The notes beneath the pieces are model-generated. The model ran no database searches. It saw nothing but the letters and a program-made list of their open reading frames with translations, and had not been told where the DNA came from. From positions 62,001-126,000 of the forward strand of contig NZ_BCQF01000002.1 in NCBI RefSeq assembly GCF_001544295.1: 64,000 bases of DNA, written 5' to 3'. Position numbers and translations under genes: made by a program. Below are positions 1-9,186 of this stretch, one piece after another. Each line of letters starts with the position of its first letter. The stretch's first letter is position 1. This DNA comes from Enterococcus pseudoavium NBRC 100491 (GTDB lineage Bacteria > Bacillota > Bacilli > Lactobacillales > Enterococcaceae).

Positions 1-394
1 CATCTTCTTCAAACACATCCGAAACCACCTGATAAGCGCAGCGCTGATAAAAACCAAGTGCATCCAATTCAGCGGAAAGAACAGACTGGCTGCAACCTTC
101 AAAAACTGCTTGCTGCTCAATCTTTACTAATAATTTTTGCCCCAGACCTTGACCACGAAATTTTGGATGGACGCAAAGACGGTCAGGATTCAAGGTTTGG
201 GAATCGAGTTTTTGATAACGAACAGTAGCAATCGGCAAATCATCTTCAAAGAAAACTAGATATTGTCGGTCTGGTGTATCTAAAGTATCAAACTCCAATT
301 CGGGTGCGATCTTTTGTTCTAAAACAAATACTTGATAACGTAGATAAAAAGCCGCTGCTTGAACCGCAGGTGTAGCATCTAAATATTCCCTCAT
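1..394 (-). CDS. GNAT-family N-acetyltransferase, partial at left edge
   Basis: Translating the minus strand from the ATG at 394 gives an open frame of 131 codons that leaves the window. It contains the GNAT acetyl-CoA loop as RLCVHPKFRGQGLGQKLL (about residues 66-83), preceded by a strand reading YLVFFEDDLPIATVRYQ and followed by AELDALGFYQRCAYQ, a typical GNAT C-terminal strand. Overall it resembles small ElaA/YitI-like acetyltransferases; the substrate cannot be told. A GAGGA Shine-Dalgarno lies 5 nt before ATG 394. An in-frame ATG at 406 has no good ribosome site. The C-terminus is missing. Confidence 0.8.
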   Translation of the reverse strand, partial: MREYLDATPAVQAAAFYLRYQVFVLEQKIAPELEFDTLDTPDRQYLVFFEDDLPIATVRYQKLDSQTLNPDRLCVHPKFRGQGLGQKLLVKIEQQAVFEGCSQSVLSAELDALGFYQRCAYQVVSDVFEED

Positions 395-464
395 CTTCTT
401 CCTCATTTCTAGCTGATAATGGTATAATTTTACCATATGAGTGTTGGAGGAGGCAGAAAGATTT

Positions 465-1517
465 ATGAACTTGTTAGATCAATTAGACTGGTCCTATTGG
501 AAACGGTTGACGCCAAAAGAAAAGCGGACATTACTAAGTCAACTTTTGCTTCATTTTGTGAATCCATTGATGAAAATTTCAGATATCGAGTTAAAAGATT
601 TTGAATTATATGGGATCAAATGTCAAACGTTTCAATTAATGATTGATGATGAGGCATTTGTTTTTATCCCAGGCAATAAAGATGCTATCTTAGGTTGGAA
701 TTTAGGGACGAAAGGCTTATCGTTGTTAGAGACAGCACCTAATTCCCCGCAAATTACAATTCCGCAAGAACTACGGGGCAAGTATAACTTTTTTGATGTC
801 GATTCATTAGGCGAGTTAATCAATGATAAAACGACAAGTTTACGTAAAGTCAAAATCCCCCCGATGTTTGTTCAGCGGCAGGCGTTGCCAGCGGGCACAA
901 GTTATTTAGGAATCTATGATGCAGTGACCGGTAGTTTCACTGGCGAGGCAGATCAATTTTCAACCTATGAAGAAGAAATCAAAGCGGTCTTATCTCCCAA
1001 TCTAACGCCTGAGGAAAGTATCACTTGGTCTTTTCCGGAAAATGTTTTAAAAGAAAATCGTTGGTACATCGAACTAGTTCCAAATTCTGATAGTTATCAT
1101 GTCTTTAGTCATGAGAATCATACGTACACTAGTTTGCGAAAAAAAATTCGTCGGAAAAATTTTGATCTATTAACCGAAGATCAATGGGAATACGTTAATG
1201 GGGCAGGCAGTCGCCGGCTATTTCGCTGGGGCAATGATTTGAATATTAGTGATCCTTATCGTGGTAAAAATGTAAAAAAAATGATGGAACAAGCCAATAT
1301 GTTTGGACTCTTTTTTGATACTTCAATGGAGCGCTTCGAAATTACTGAAGATCCCGGTGTTTTAAAATTAACCAATCAAAAAAATACAGTGGGGATTCCG
1401 ATTATTGATTTTCTGCCATTATCGAGTTATTTCAGTAATAATACGACTATGCTGCATGAAAAAAAACTGGCACCAAATGAATATTTGTATCGGAAAGCAA
1501 TTTTAATCAAGATCTAG
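465..1517 (+). CDS. Uncharacterised protein with a degenerate FGE/SUMF1-like segment
   Basis: 350-residue soluble protein without signal peptide or membrane segment. I do not recognise its family. Residues about 230-260 read LLTEDQWEYVNGAGSRRLFRWGND, closely resembling the core of formylglycine-generating (SUMF1/FGE-sulfatase) domains (L-P-T-E-x-E-W-E-Y-A-A-R-G-G ... x-W-G-N). The rest of that domain, with its two active-site cysteines, is not apparent. Start chosen at ATG 465, with GGAGGAGG at 446-453. An upstream GTG in frame would place the ribosome site inside the gene. The stop overlaps the alaS promoter. A TATAAT at 423-428 may be its -10 box. Function unknown. Confidence 0.7.
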   Translation: MNLLDQLDWSYWKRLTPKEKRTLLSQLLLHFVNPLMKISDIELKDFELYGIKCQTFQLMIDDEAFVFIPGNKDAILGWNLGTKGLSLLETAPNSPQITIPQELRGKYNFFDVDSLGELINDKTTSLRKVKIPPMFVQRQALPAGTSYLGIYDAVTGSFTGEADQFSTYEEEIKAVLSPNLTPEESITWSFPENVLKENRWYIELVPNSDSYHVFSHENHTYTSLRKKIRRKNFDLLTEDQWEYVNGAGSRRLFRWGNDLNISDPYRGKNVKKMMEQANMFGLFFDTSMERFEITEDPGVLKLTNQKNTVGIPIIDFLPLSSYFSNNTTMLHEKKLAPNEYLYRKAILIKI

Positions 1518-1518
1518 T

Positions 1519-1547
1519 TTGACTTTTGACAGACTTTTTTCTATACT
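1519..1547 (+). promoter_or_regulatory. Promoter of the alaS T-box transcript
   Basis: TTGACT (1519-1524), 17-bp spacer, TATACT (1542-1547). It starts directly after the stop codon of the preceding gene and lies just upstream of the T-box leader. A second TTGACA at 1526-1531 has no correctly spaced -10. Confidence 0.75.
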
Positions 1548-1553
1548 CATAAA

Positions 1554-1768
1554 AGGATATGGTTTATGATTTAGGCATCTACAGAGAGTGCACGGTTGTT
1601 GGAAGTTGCACGTTGCCAATGATAAATTGCTCCCGTCAATTTTTGATTGAAAAATCAACGCTGCTCAGCGTTAACGAGCTGAAGAGGTAATGATCAAACT
1701 ATCATTGCAATCAAGGTGGTACCGCGAGTTTTCGTCCTTGACTGCAGTGATAGTTTTTATTTTTTTAA
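1554..1768 (+). promoter_or_regulatory. T-box riboswitch (Ala) with terminator/antiterminator, upstream of alaS
   Basis: The conserved T-box AAGGTGGTACCGCG is at 1713-1726. The leader begins with an AGAGAGTGCACGG stem I-like segment. A GCT (1629-1631) in AAATTGCTCCCGT is the likely alanine specifier codon. Bases 1697-1716 pair with 1736-1755 over 20 bp (two wobble pairs), followed by TTTTTATTTTTTT, forming the terminator. The T-box bases lie in the competing antiterminator. By established T-box mechanism, uncharged tRNA-Ala would stabilise the antiterminator and allow alaS transcription. Confidence 0.9.
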
Positions 1769-1784
1769 AGAAAGAGGAGAAAAG

Positions 1785-4418
1785 ATGAAAAAATTATCAA
1801 GCGCTGAAGTGCGCCAAATGTTTTTAGACTTTTTTAAAACGAAGAATCATATGATTGAACCTAGTGCGTCGTTAGTCCCAGTTAATGATCCGACTTTATT
1901 ATGGATCAACTCGGGTGTTGCTACGATGAAAAAATATTTCGATGGCAGTGTCGTTCCAGAAAACCCGCGGATTGCCAATGCTCAAAAATCAATTCGGACC
2001 AACGATATTGAAAATGTTGGGAAAACAGCTCGTCACCATACCATGTTTGAAATGTTAGGGAACTTCTCCATCGGTGATTACTTTAAAGTAGAAGCAATCG
2101 AATGGGCTTGGGAATTCTTAACATCACCAGATTGGATGGGCTTTGATCCGGATAAGTTGTATGTCACAGTTTATCCCAAAGACAAAGAAGCAAAACGTAT
2201 CTGGTTGGAGGAAGTTGGGATTCCGGCTGATCATGTAGTTGAAATCGAAGATAACTTTTGGGATTTAGGTGCCGGTCCAAGTGGTCCTGACTCAGAAATC
2301 TTTTATGACCGCGGGGAAGCTTTCAACGACCTAGCTGAAGACGATCCAGAAAATTATCCTGGCGGAGAGAATGAGCGCTATTTGGAAATTTGGAACTTAG
2401 TGTTCTCAGAATTCAACCATACGTCCCAAGGAACGTATGAACCATTACCCCATCAAAACATTGATACCGGGATGGGACTTGAACGGATGGTCTCAATCAT
2501 TCAAGATGCGCCGACTAACTTTGAAACTGATCTATTCTTACCAATCATTGCTAAAGTTGAAGAGTTAAGTGGGAAAAAATACGGCATCGATAAACAAAGC
2601 GATATTTCCTTCAAGGTCATCGCGGATCATATTCGTTCATTAGCTTTTGCAATCGGCGATGGCGCGTTGCCTTCCAACGAAGGCCGCGGCTATGTGTTGC
2701 GTCGCTTATTACGCCGCGCGGTGATGCATGGTAAAAAATTAGGAATTAATCAAGCTTTCTTATACAAACTAGTACCAGTCGTTGGCGAGATCATGCTGAG
2801 CTATTACCCAGAAGTGAAACAACAAGAAGCGTTCATTGAAAAAGTCGTGCGCACGGAAGAAGAACGTTTCCATGAAACAATCAATGACGGCTTGAGCATG
2901 TTGAATGAGGTCTTGGCCGAATTAAAAGCAAAAAATGAAACAACGCTAGATGGAAAAGTAATCTTCAAATTATATGATACCTTTGGTTTTCCGGTAGAAT
3001 TAACCGAAGAAGTTGCTGAAGATGAAGGGTTGAAAGTTGATCATGCTGGTTTTGACATCGAAATGCAAGCACAAAAAGAGCGTGCTCGTGCAGCCCGCAC
3101 CACTGAAAAATCAATGGGTGTCCAAACGGCATTATTAGGCGACATCAAAGTAGCGAGTCAATTTGTTGGCTATGATCATTTAGAAGTAGAGAGTGAATTA
3201 TTAGTCATCTTAAAAGAAGAAGCTATCGTTGAGACGGTAGAAGCAGGCGAAGCCCGTTTGATTTTCGCAGAAACACCGTTCTATGCAGAAATGGGTGGAC
3301 AAATCGCTGATAAAGGCAGCATCGTAGCCACTGATGGTCAAATCGTTGCGACTGTTACGGATGTTCAAAAAGCACCTAATGGGCAGGCTTTGCATACAGT
3401 AGAAGTTTTAGCTTCATTAAAAGAAGGTGAAAAATACTTCCTACAAGTGAAGGCAGATTATCGCAATAAAATTATTAAAAACCATACTGCGACTCATTTA
3501 TTGCACAAAGCTTTAAAGGGGACTTTAGGCGATCATGCCAATCAAGCGGGTTCATTAGTGACGGATAAGCATTTACGTTTTGACTTTACTCATTTTGGTC
3601 AAGTAACGGCGGATGAGCTAAAAGAAATGGAAAAAATTGTGAATCGCAAAATTTGGGAAGCAATCCCTGTGGTAACAATCGAAACAGATATCGATACGGC
3701 GAAAAATATGGGGGCTATGGCATTATTTGGCGAAAAATATGGTCACGATGTTCGCGTTGTCAATATTGGTGACTGGTCAATCGAATTATGTGGTGGAACC
3801 CATGTAGCTAATACTGAAGATATCGGTTTGTTCAAGATTGTTTCTGAATCAGGTATCGGAGCCGGCGTACGACGGATTGAAGCTCTGACTGGTAAAGAAG
3901 CTTATGAAGCCTTCCGTGAAGAAGAGGAACAGCTATTACAAGTAGCCCAAATTGTAAAATCACCACAAATCAAAGAAGTTGTCGGTAAAACAGAACAATT
4001 ACAACAGCAATTACGGGAATTACAAAAAGAAAATGAACAATTAGCTACTAAATTAGCCAATCAACAAGCTGGGGATGTCTTTAAAAATATTAAAGAAATC
4101 AACGGTACGACTGTGATCACTGCGCAAGTGAATGTTAAAGACATGAATCAATTGCGTCAATTGGCGGATCAATGGAAACAAAAAGCTTTATCTGATGTAT
4201 TAGTACTTGGAACCGTTCAAGGAGAAAAAGTCAATTTGTTAGCGGCAATGAGTCCAGCCGCCAATGAAAAAGGCTTAAAAGCTGGGGATTTAATCAAAGC
4301 AATCGCACCGAAAGTTGGCGGTGGCGGTGGTGGCCGACCAGATATGGCTCAAGCCGGCGGGAAGAATCCAGCGGGATTATCAGAAGCATTATCAGAAGTA
4401 GCTAACTGGTTAGCTTAA
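1785..4418 (+). CDS. alaS: Alanine--tRNA ligase
   Basis: 877 residues, the usual AlaRS length. It activates alanine and charges tRNA-Ala in the cytoplasm. Visible parts: class II catalytic core ([26 protein letters not shown]), editing-domain zinc motif [11 protein letters not shown] and later [11 protein letters not shown], a coiled coil (about residues 740-790), and the glycine-rich C-terminal C-Ala domain ([17 protein letters not shown]). Start is ATG 1785 behind AGAGGAG; an earlier GTG in frame lies inside the T-box element. It is controlled by the T-box leader and closed by a strong terminator. Confidence 0.98.
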   Translation: MKKLSSAEVRQMFLDFFKTKNHMIEPSASLVPVNDPTLLWINSGVATMKKYFDGSVVPENPRIANAQKSIRTNDIENVGKTARHHTMFEMLGNFSIGDYFKVEAIEWAWEFLTSPDWMGFDPDKLYVTVYPKDKEAKRIWLEEVGIPADHVVEIEDNFWDLGAGPSGPDSEIFYDRGEAFNDLAEDDPENYPGGENERYLEIWNLVFSEFNHTSQGTYEPLPHQNIDTGMGLERMVSIIQDAPTNFETDLFLPIIAKVEELSGKKYGIDKQSDISFKVIADHIRSLAFAIGDGALPSNEGRGYVLRRLLRRAVMHGKKLGINQAFLYKLVPVVGEIMLSYYPEVKQQEAFIEKVVRTEEERFHETINDGLSMLNEVLAELKAKNETTLDGKVIFKLYDTFGFPVELTEEVAEDEGLKVDHAGFDIEMQAQKERARAARTTEKSMGVQTALLGDIKVASQFVGYDHLEVESELLVILKEEAIVETVEAGEARLIFAETPFYAEMGGQIADKGSIVATDGQIVATVTDVQKAPNGQALHTVEVLASLKEGEKYFLQVKADYRNKIIKNHTATHLLHKALKGTLGDHANQAGSLVTDKHLRFDFTHFGQVTADELKEMEKIVNRKIWEAIPVVTIETDIDTAKNMGAMALFGEKYGHDVRVVNIGDWSIELCGGTHVANTEDIGLFKIVSESGIGAGVRRIEALTGKEAYEAFREEEEQLLQVAQIVKSPQIKEVVGKTEQLQQQLRELQKENEQLATKLANQQAGDVFKNIKEINGTTVITAQVNVKDMNQLRQLADQWKQKALSDVLVLGTVQGEKVNLLAAMSPAANEKGLKAGDLIKAIAPKVGGGGGGRPDMAQAGGKNPAGLSEALSEVANWLA

Positions 4419-4424
4419 GGAAAA

Positions 4425-4458
4425 GGGGTGTGACAAGACTTTTGTCACACCCTTTTTT
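4425..4458 (+). terminator. Intrinsic terminator of alaS
   Basis: GGTGTGACAA (4427-4436) pairs with TTGTCACACC around a short loop and is followed by TTTTTT. Confidence 0.9.
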
Positions 4459-4557
4459 ACTGCAAGGAAATTTGTTATTGATTAGTTTGTTTCTTTTAAT
4501 GTTCAATTTAGGTATAATTTAATAGAGAAACGTATTTTAAAGAAAAGAGGGGATCTA

Positions 4558-6018
4558 TTGGGACTGATTGAAAGGATTATTCTAGTTATTTTTATTATTA
4601 ACTTGATCGGAGCTATTATTACTGTTTTTAGGAAGCCGCGAAATATTACGACGATTTGGGCGTGGCTGTTAACTTTGATTTTTTTGCCGGTCATCGGGTT
4701 TATTATTTATGCCTTTTGTGGGCGTGGAATTGACACGGAAACGATGTATCGTTTCGAACAAGGGGATCAAGATCGGGTCAAAGAAATCAACCAAATTATT
4801 CAAAAGGATAATCAGTACGTTGACCACAATGAGCCAGAACAATTATATCCAGCAACTGTTTCATTAGTGAAGTATTTCAAAAATTTGGACGAATCGCCGT
4901 TAGCTGTTCGTAATGAGTTGGAATTCTTTTTAGATGGGACGGACAAGTTTGAACGTTTATTTATTGATTTACGGGCGGCAAAAAATTCAATCCATGTTGA
5001 GTATTATGCCTTTTTTAACGATCGAATTGGCAATCGCTTTATGCGGATCTTAGAAGAAAAAGCGGCAGAAGGCGTTGAAGTACGAATGATCTATGATCCG
5101 TGGGGTTCGCCAAAGACAAATCAGAAATTCTTTGAAACCTTAATCAAAAATGGTGGGAAGGTAGCCGCATTTATTACGTCTAAAAATATTTTAGCTAAGA
5201 CACGGTTAAACTATCATCTGCACCGCAAGATCGTTGTTGTTGACGGACAAATCGGCTGGACCGGGGGCTTTAATGTAGGGGATCAATATTTAGGGGAATC
5301 AGAACGTTTTGGACACTGGCGTGATACCCACGGTAGGATTGAGGGGACAGCGAGTTTCACTTTGCAAGAGATCTTTATTCGGGATTGGAATGCTTCAGTG
5401 ACCAATCGGGCTGATCGCATGACTTATTTGCCAGAGTATTTTGTTTTACCTGAGAAGGAAATTGAAAAAGGCGTACCAATGCAAATCGTAGCCGATGGGC
5501 CAGATTCCAGCGAACAGATTATCAAAGATGGTTTTGTTCGGTTAATTCTGGCGGCGGAAAAAAGTGTTTGGATTCAGACGCCCTATCTTGTTCCCGATGA
5601 AACGATGATTTCAGCGCTTTTGATTGCCGTCCGTTCAGGAATTGATGTCCGCATCATGATTCCTAATATGCCGGACCATCCCTTCATTTATCGTGCAACG
5701 CAATATTACGCCAACTATCTTCACCAACGGGGCGTCAAAATCTATCATTACGCTGATGGCTTTATCCATGCTAAAACTATCGTCGTAGACGATGAGTTGG
5801 CAACATTTGGCTCAACGAACCAAGACATTCGCAGTTATGAGTTGAACTTTGAAGTCAGCAGTTTCATCTATGATCCAGAGGTGGCCCAATTATTCCGCCA
5901 AATTTTTGAAGAAGATATGAAAGAATGTATCCTCTTAACCGATGAAATGATTGCCAACCAGTCATACTGGCTGAACTTTAAACAACGTTTTTCTCGACTG
6001 CTTTCTCCAGTTTTATAG
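4558..6018 (+). CDS. cls: Cardiolipin synthase
   Basis: 486-residue phospholipase D-superfamily enzyme that joins phosphatidylglycerol molecules into cardiolipin at the membrane. Two N-terminal hydrophobic segments (about residues 1-25 and 35-55) precede two HKD motifs: HRKIVVVDGQIGWTGGFNVG (about 223-242) and HAKTIVVDDELATFGSTNQD (about 404-423). Start is a TTG at 4558, supported by AGAGGGG 5-6 nt upstream; no ATG fits. A TATAAT at 4513-4518 is a likely -10 with a poor -35. Its last bases overlap the convergent RNase H-like gene by 6 bp. The family and length match bacterial ClsA. Confidence 0.95.
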   Translation: MGLIERIILVIFIINLIGAIITVFRKPRNITTIWAWLLTLIFLPVIGFIIYAFCGRGIDTETMYRFEQGDQDRVKEINQIIQKDNQYVDHNEPEQLYPATVSLVKYFKNLDESPLAVRNELEFFLDGTDKFERLFIDLRAAKNSIHVEYYAFFNDRIGNRFMRILEEKAAEGVEVRMIYDPWGSPKTNQKFFETLIKNGGKVAAFITSKNILAKTRLNYHLHRKIVVVDGQIGWTGGFNVGDQYLGESERFGHWRDTHGRIEGTASFTLQEIFIRDWNASVTNRADRMTYLPEYFVLPEKEIEKGVPMQIVADGPDSSEQIIKDGFVRLILAAEKSVWIQTPYLVPDETMISALLIAVRSGIDVRIMIPNMPDHPFIYRATQYYANYLHQRGVKIYHYADGFIHAKTIVVDDELATFGSTNQDIRSYELNFEVSSFIYDPEVAQLFRQIFEEDMKECILLTDEMIANQSYWLNFKQRFSRLLSPVL

Positions 6019-6399
6019 TTTCTTTCTTAACCCTTGGCGCGCGAGATGATCCGCGCCTTTATTTTTGGCTTCAGGAATCCACTGGAGAATAAGTAAGGGA
6101 AATTTTTCTGCCAATTCATTAAACTCTGATAAATATGGCAAGAAGAGCTTGTTTTTTGTTTGACCTTGGTCTAAAATTTTTATTGCGGTTTTACTATCCG
6201 AATAAAGCAAAACAGTTTGATTATTTAATCTTTGCTGGATTAAATAGTGTAAAGCGTAGATAATCACGGCCAGTTCGGCTTGGTGATTATTATCTTCTGC
6301 CAGCGGGATTGCTATTTGTTTTTGCTCTTCAGAAATTATCAAGATGCCGCCACCACTTCTTTGAGAGTTTGTGGCAGCATCGGTATAAACTTTTAACAT
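6013..6399 (-). CDS. RNase HI-like protein (possible EbsB)
   Basis: 128 residues with an RNase H fold signature: VYTDAATN at the N-terminus, NHQAELAVIIYAL (Glu), YSDSKTAIKIL (Asp), and KGADHLARQGL near the C-terminus. These supply the usual acidic metal ligands, so nuclease activity on RNA-DNA hybrids is plausible. ATG 6399 is preferred because AAAAAGG sits about 9 nt before it; the upstream in-frame ATG at 6408 abuts that same site. It is divergent from the EbsA-like gene. From memory, E. faecalis ebsA/ebsB form such a neighbourhood, so this may be EbsB; that link is tentative. Confidence 0.8.
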   Translation of the reverse strand: MLKVYTDAATNSQRSGGGILIISEEQKQIAIPLAEDNNHQAELAVIIYALHYLIQQRLNNQTVLLYSDSKTAIKILDQGQTKNKLFLPYLSEFNELAEKFPLLILQWIPEAKNKGADHLARQGLRKKL

Positions 6400-6433
6400 G
6401 ATGACCATCCTTTTTGTGAGTAGGAGTAATTGA

Positions 6434-6871
6434 ATGAAAAATAAACGCTATTTTTGGCAGCCTGAGCTGTCTATCAGTATTATCTATTGGTCGTTGACCT
6501 TTATTGTTTTATTTTATGGCTTGATTTTGACTTTAGAAAAAACCCATCCTTATTTAAAAGGAAACATTGTTATTGGTCTTTTCTTGGTCTTTGCTTTAGG
6601 AGGACTGCATCGGTATCTTTTACTAGAGGAAGCAGGGATTAAAGTTCGTTATGCTCGATTATGGCGGCGCGAGACGATTTTACGAGAACATATTGATTAT
6701 TTGGCCCTTTGTAAAGACGGTGTCATTATCCAACGCAAAGGACTCAGTGGGACTTCATTTCATTTGGCTATGCGAAAAAAACGTAAAGCTGCTTTTCTGA
6801 AAGATATTGCTGCTTTTTATCCTGAAGTTGAAATAAAGGAAGAAATAAACGAAAAGATCAGCCGCGACTGA
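6434..6871 (+). CDS. EbsA-like membrane protein
   Basis: 145 residues: two adjacent transmembrane segments (about residues 14-34 and 42-62) followed by a cytoplasmic, basic domain (LWRRETILREHIDYLALCKDGVIIQRKG). Size and layout match the EbsA-like family of lactic acid bacteria, named from an E. faecalis locus affecting mating-aggregate receptor expression; the molecular role is unclear. GTAGGAG precedes ATG 6434. Its last codons form part of the terminator shared with the opposing cold-shock gene. Confidence 0.6.
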   Translation: MKNKRYFWQPELSISIIYWSLTFIVLFYGLILTLEKTHPYLKGNIVIGLFLVFALGGLHRYLLLEEAGIKVRYARLWRRETILREHIDYLALCKDGVIIQRKGLSGTSFHLAMRKKRKAAFLKDIAAFYPEVEIKEEINEKISRD

Positions 6872-6890
6872 TCTTCTCGTTTATTTCTTT
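6842..6890. terminator. Bidirectional terminator shared by the EbsA-like and cold-shock genes
   Basis: GAAATAAACGAAAAGATCAG pairs with CTGATCTTCTCGTTTATTTC around CCGCGA, with T-runs on the plus-strand exit and T-rich sequence on the minus-strand exit. The stem covers the 3' ends of both converging genes, including both stop codons. Confidence 0.85.
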
Positions 6891-7081
6891 TTTACATGGG
6901 CTGCTTGCATTCCACGAGCGCCTTCGACAACTACAAACTCAACCTCGTCACCAGGTTCTAAGGTTTTGAATCCGTCCTCTTCAATAGCGGTAAAGTGTAC
7001 AAACACTTCTTGATTATCCTCATATTCAATAAAACCATATCCCTTTTGTTCATCGAACCATTTAACAATGCCACTATTCAT
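6881..7081 (-). CDS. csp: Cold-shock domain protein
   Basis: 66-residue single cold-shock domain with both nucleic-acid-binding motifs: RNP1 KGYGFIEY (residues 14-21) and RNP2 VFVHF (residues 27-31). It begins [18 protein letters not shown], standard for Csp proteins acting as RNA chaperones. AAAGGAG lies upstream of the ATG at 7081. It is divergent from fhs. Confidence 0.93.
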   Translation of the reverse strand: MNSGIVKWFDEQKGYGFIEYEDNQEVFVHFTAIEEDGFKTLEPGDEVEFVVVEGARGMQAAHVKKK

Positions 7082-7189
7082 CGCTCAACACTCCTTTGCA
7101 TAGCTGATTTTATTATACGTGAAGCAAACAAAAATTGCGAATCAATAAGATTGCTGATTCTAAGTAGTGTTTTTCTTAAAAAAATTCGT

Positions 7190-7239
7190 TATAATAGAAA
7201 TGAGCGAATAAAATAATACATTTTTCTTAAAAATGTTCG
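7190..7239 (+). promoter_or_regulatory. fhs promoter region with candidate PurR boxes
   Basis: TATAAT at 7190-7195 with a weak -35. Downstream, the reverse complement of 7231-7241 reads CCCGAACATTT, close to the PurBox core CCGAACWWT. An inverted partner CGAATAAA starts at 7205, giving about 35 bp outer spacing, similar to Bacillus PurBox pairs. A small inverted repeat ACATTTTT/AAAAATGT (7218-7236) overlaps it. PurR control of one-carbon genes is known in related bacteria; here it is inferred. Confidence 0.4.
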
Positions 7240-7254
7240 GGAAAGGGAGCTTTT

Positions 7255-8928
7255 ATGAAAACTGATATCGAAATATCTCAAGCAGCAACGCTAATCCCCA
7301 TTACGGAGGTTGCAGAAAAAATCGATCTTTCTGCGGATGATTTGGAGTTACATGGCAAATATAAAGCAAAAATCGAGTTTAATGCATTAGATCGTATGAA
7401 GAAAAATCCAGAAGGTAAACTAATTTTGGTTACCTCCATTAATCCAACGCCAGCCGGCGAAGGAAAATCGACTGTAACGATTGGTTTAGGCGATGCGTTA
7501 AATAAAATCGGTAAAAAAACAGTCATTGCTTTACGTGAACCTTCACTTGGACCAGTTATGGGAGTCAAAGGAGGAGCAACCGGCGGCGGCTATGCACAAG
7601 TGTTGCCGATGGAAGATATTAATTTGCATTTTACCGGTGATATGCATGCGATCACGACAGCCAATAATGCGTTAGCGGCACTTTTAGATAATCATATCCA
7701 TCAAGGAAATGAATTGAACATCGATGCTCGCAGAGTCATTTGGAAACGAGTGGTCGATTTAAATGATCGCGAATTGCGGCACATTACAGTCGGTTTAGGC
7801 GGGCCAATCAATGGTGTCCCTCGTGAGGATGGTTTTGATATTACTGTTGCCAGCGAAATCATGGCAATTTTGTGTTTAGCGACCGACATTGAAGATCTGA
7901 AGTTCCGTTTGTCGAATATTGTCGTTGCCTATACTTTCGATCGCGAACCGATTACAGCCGGCGACTTAAAAGTTGAAGGCGCACTGGCCTTAGTGCTGAA
8001 AGATGCTATTAAACCAAACTTAGTCCAAACAATTTATCAAACGCCCGCCTTTGTCCATGGGGGTCCATTTGCCAATATCGCTCATGGCTGTAATAGTATT
8101 TTAGCGACTAGAGCGGCTTTGCAATGTGGGGATTATGTCGTAACAGAAGCTGGTTTTGGAGCAGATCTAGGCGGTGAAAAATTCTTAGATATTAAAGTAC
8201 CAAGTTTAGGCAAAGCCCCAGATGCTGTGGTAATTGTTGCAACAATTCGTGCATTGAAGATGCATGGTGGGGTGGCTAAGACTGAATTAAGTGCTGAAAA
8301 CCTGGATGCTCTTAAGAAAGGTTTTAGTAATTTAGCCAAGCATATTCAGAACATGCGTAAATACGGCTTACCAGTCGTTGTCGCTATCAATGAGTTTATT
8401 AGTGATACCGATAAAGAAATCGCTTTGTTGAAAGAATTATGTCAGCAAGAAGAAGTAAAAGTAGAGTTAACTAGTGTTTGGGAAAAAGGGCCTGATGGTG
8501 GGATTGATCTAGCCAACACAGTGATTGATACAATCGCTAATGAAGAGACTAATTTTCATTCGATCTTTTCGCCTGAACACGATGATCTAAATGAAAAAGT
8601 TGAAACTATCGTCCGTGAAATCTATGGCGGAAGTGAAGTAATCTATAGTAAGAAGGCGAAGCAACAATTAGCAAGCTTCAAAAAATATGGTTGGGACCGT
8701 TTGCCGGTTTGTATGGCGAAAACCCAATATTCATTATCAGATGATCCAAGTAAATTGGGCGCACCAACTGATTTTGATGTGACGATTCGCGAGTTTGTAC
8801 CGAAAATTGGTGCGGGTTTTGTAGTAGCATTAACTGGTGACGTAATGACCATGCCAGGTCTGCCAAAGAAACCAGCAGCGCTTAATATGGATGTCGATAA
8901 AAACGGGAATGCCATCGGATTATTTTAG
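7255..8928 (+). CDS. fhs: Formate--tetrahydrofolate ligase
   Basis: 557 residues, full family length. It makes 10-formyl-THF from formate, THF and ATP for purine and formyl-Met synthesis. Diagnostic sequence includes the nucleotide loop [18 protein letters not shown] (about residues 66-83), [20 protein letters not shown], and a C-terminus [32 protein letters not shown] precedes ATG 7255. It is monocistronic between its own promoter and terminator. Its presence suggests formate can be a one-carbon source. Confidence 0.97.
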   Translation: MKTDIEISQAATLIPITEVAEKIDLSADDLELHGKYKAKIEFNALDRMKKNPEGKLILVTSINPTPAGEGKSTVTIGLGDALNKIGKKTVIALREPSLGPVMGVKGGATGGGYAQVLPMEDINLHFTGDMHAITTANNALAALLDNHIHQGNELNIDARRVIWKRVVDLNDRELRHITVGLGGPINGVPREDGFDITVASEIMAILCLATDIEDLKFRLSNIVVAYTFDREPITAGDLKVEGALALVLKDAIKPNLVQTIYQTPAFVHGGPFANIAHGCNSILATRAALQCGDYVVTEAGFGADLGGEKFLDIKVPSLGKAPDAVVIVATIRALKMHGGVAKTELSAENLDALKKGFSNLAKHIQNMRKYGLPVVVAINEFISDTDKEIALLKELCQQEEVKVELTSVWEKGPDGGIDLANTVIDTIANEETNFHSIFSPEHDDLNEKVETIVREIYGGSEVIYSKKAKQQLASFKKYGWDRLPVCMAKTQYSLSDDPSKLGAPTDFDVTIREFVPKIGAGFVVALTGDVMTMPGLPKKPAALNMDVDKNGNAIGLF

Positions 8929-8940
8929 TAATTGAATTGA

Positions 8941-8979
8941 AAAGCAGAAACTAATTTGATTAGTTTCTGCTTTTTTTTT
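8941..8979 (+). terminator. Intrinsic terminator of fhs
   Basis: AAAGCAGAAACTAAT pairs with ATTAGTTTCTGCTTT, followed by a T-run of nine. Confidence 0.92.
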
Positions 8980-8984
8980 GTATA

Positions 8985-9072
8985 TGCAAACGAATAAATG
9001 TATATTATTTCGGAAAACAGCAAAAAATATTTATAAAAAACCATTGACTTGTATAAATACTAAACGTATAAT
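8985..9072 (+). promoter_or_regulatory. argCJBD promoter with possible ArgR operators
   Basis: A clear promoter: TTGACT (9044-9049), 17-bp spacer, TATAAT (9067-9072). The surrounding sequence is A/T rich with ARG-box-like half sites (CGAATAAATGTATA around 8986 and TTGTATAAATAC overlapping the spacer). These only partly match the ArgR consensus TGAATWWWWATTCA, so the operators are inferred from context. A weak hairpin ATAGTA/TACTAT lies in the leader near 9084-9104. Confidence 0.65.
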
Positions 9073-9186
9073 CATTTGAAATAGTAGTTTTCTAATCGTA
9101 CTATTAGTTTATTTTAAGGAATTGCTAGAAGGAATAGTTAAAACTTTTTTTAAAAAGGGCAGTAATAGGTGAAAGAGGTGGCTTGT

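Noticed and set aside
1716-1784. N-terminal extension of alaS beginning at GTG 1716
   Set aside because: The extension lies within the T-box and terminator. The AlaRS N-terminus [17 protein letters not shown] begins at 1785 behind a good ribosome site.
7278-8915. Several long minus-strand open frames opposite fhs
   Set aside because: Antisense shadows of a highly biased gene; no ribosome sites or recognisable domains.
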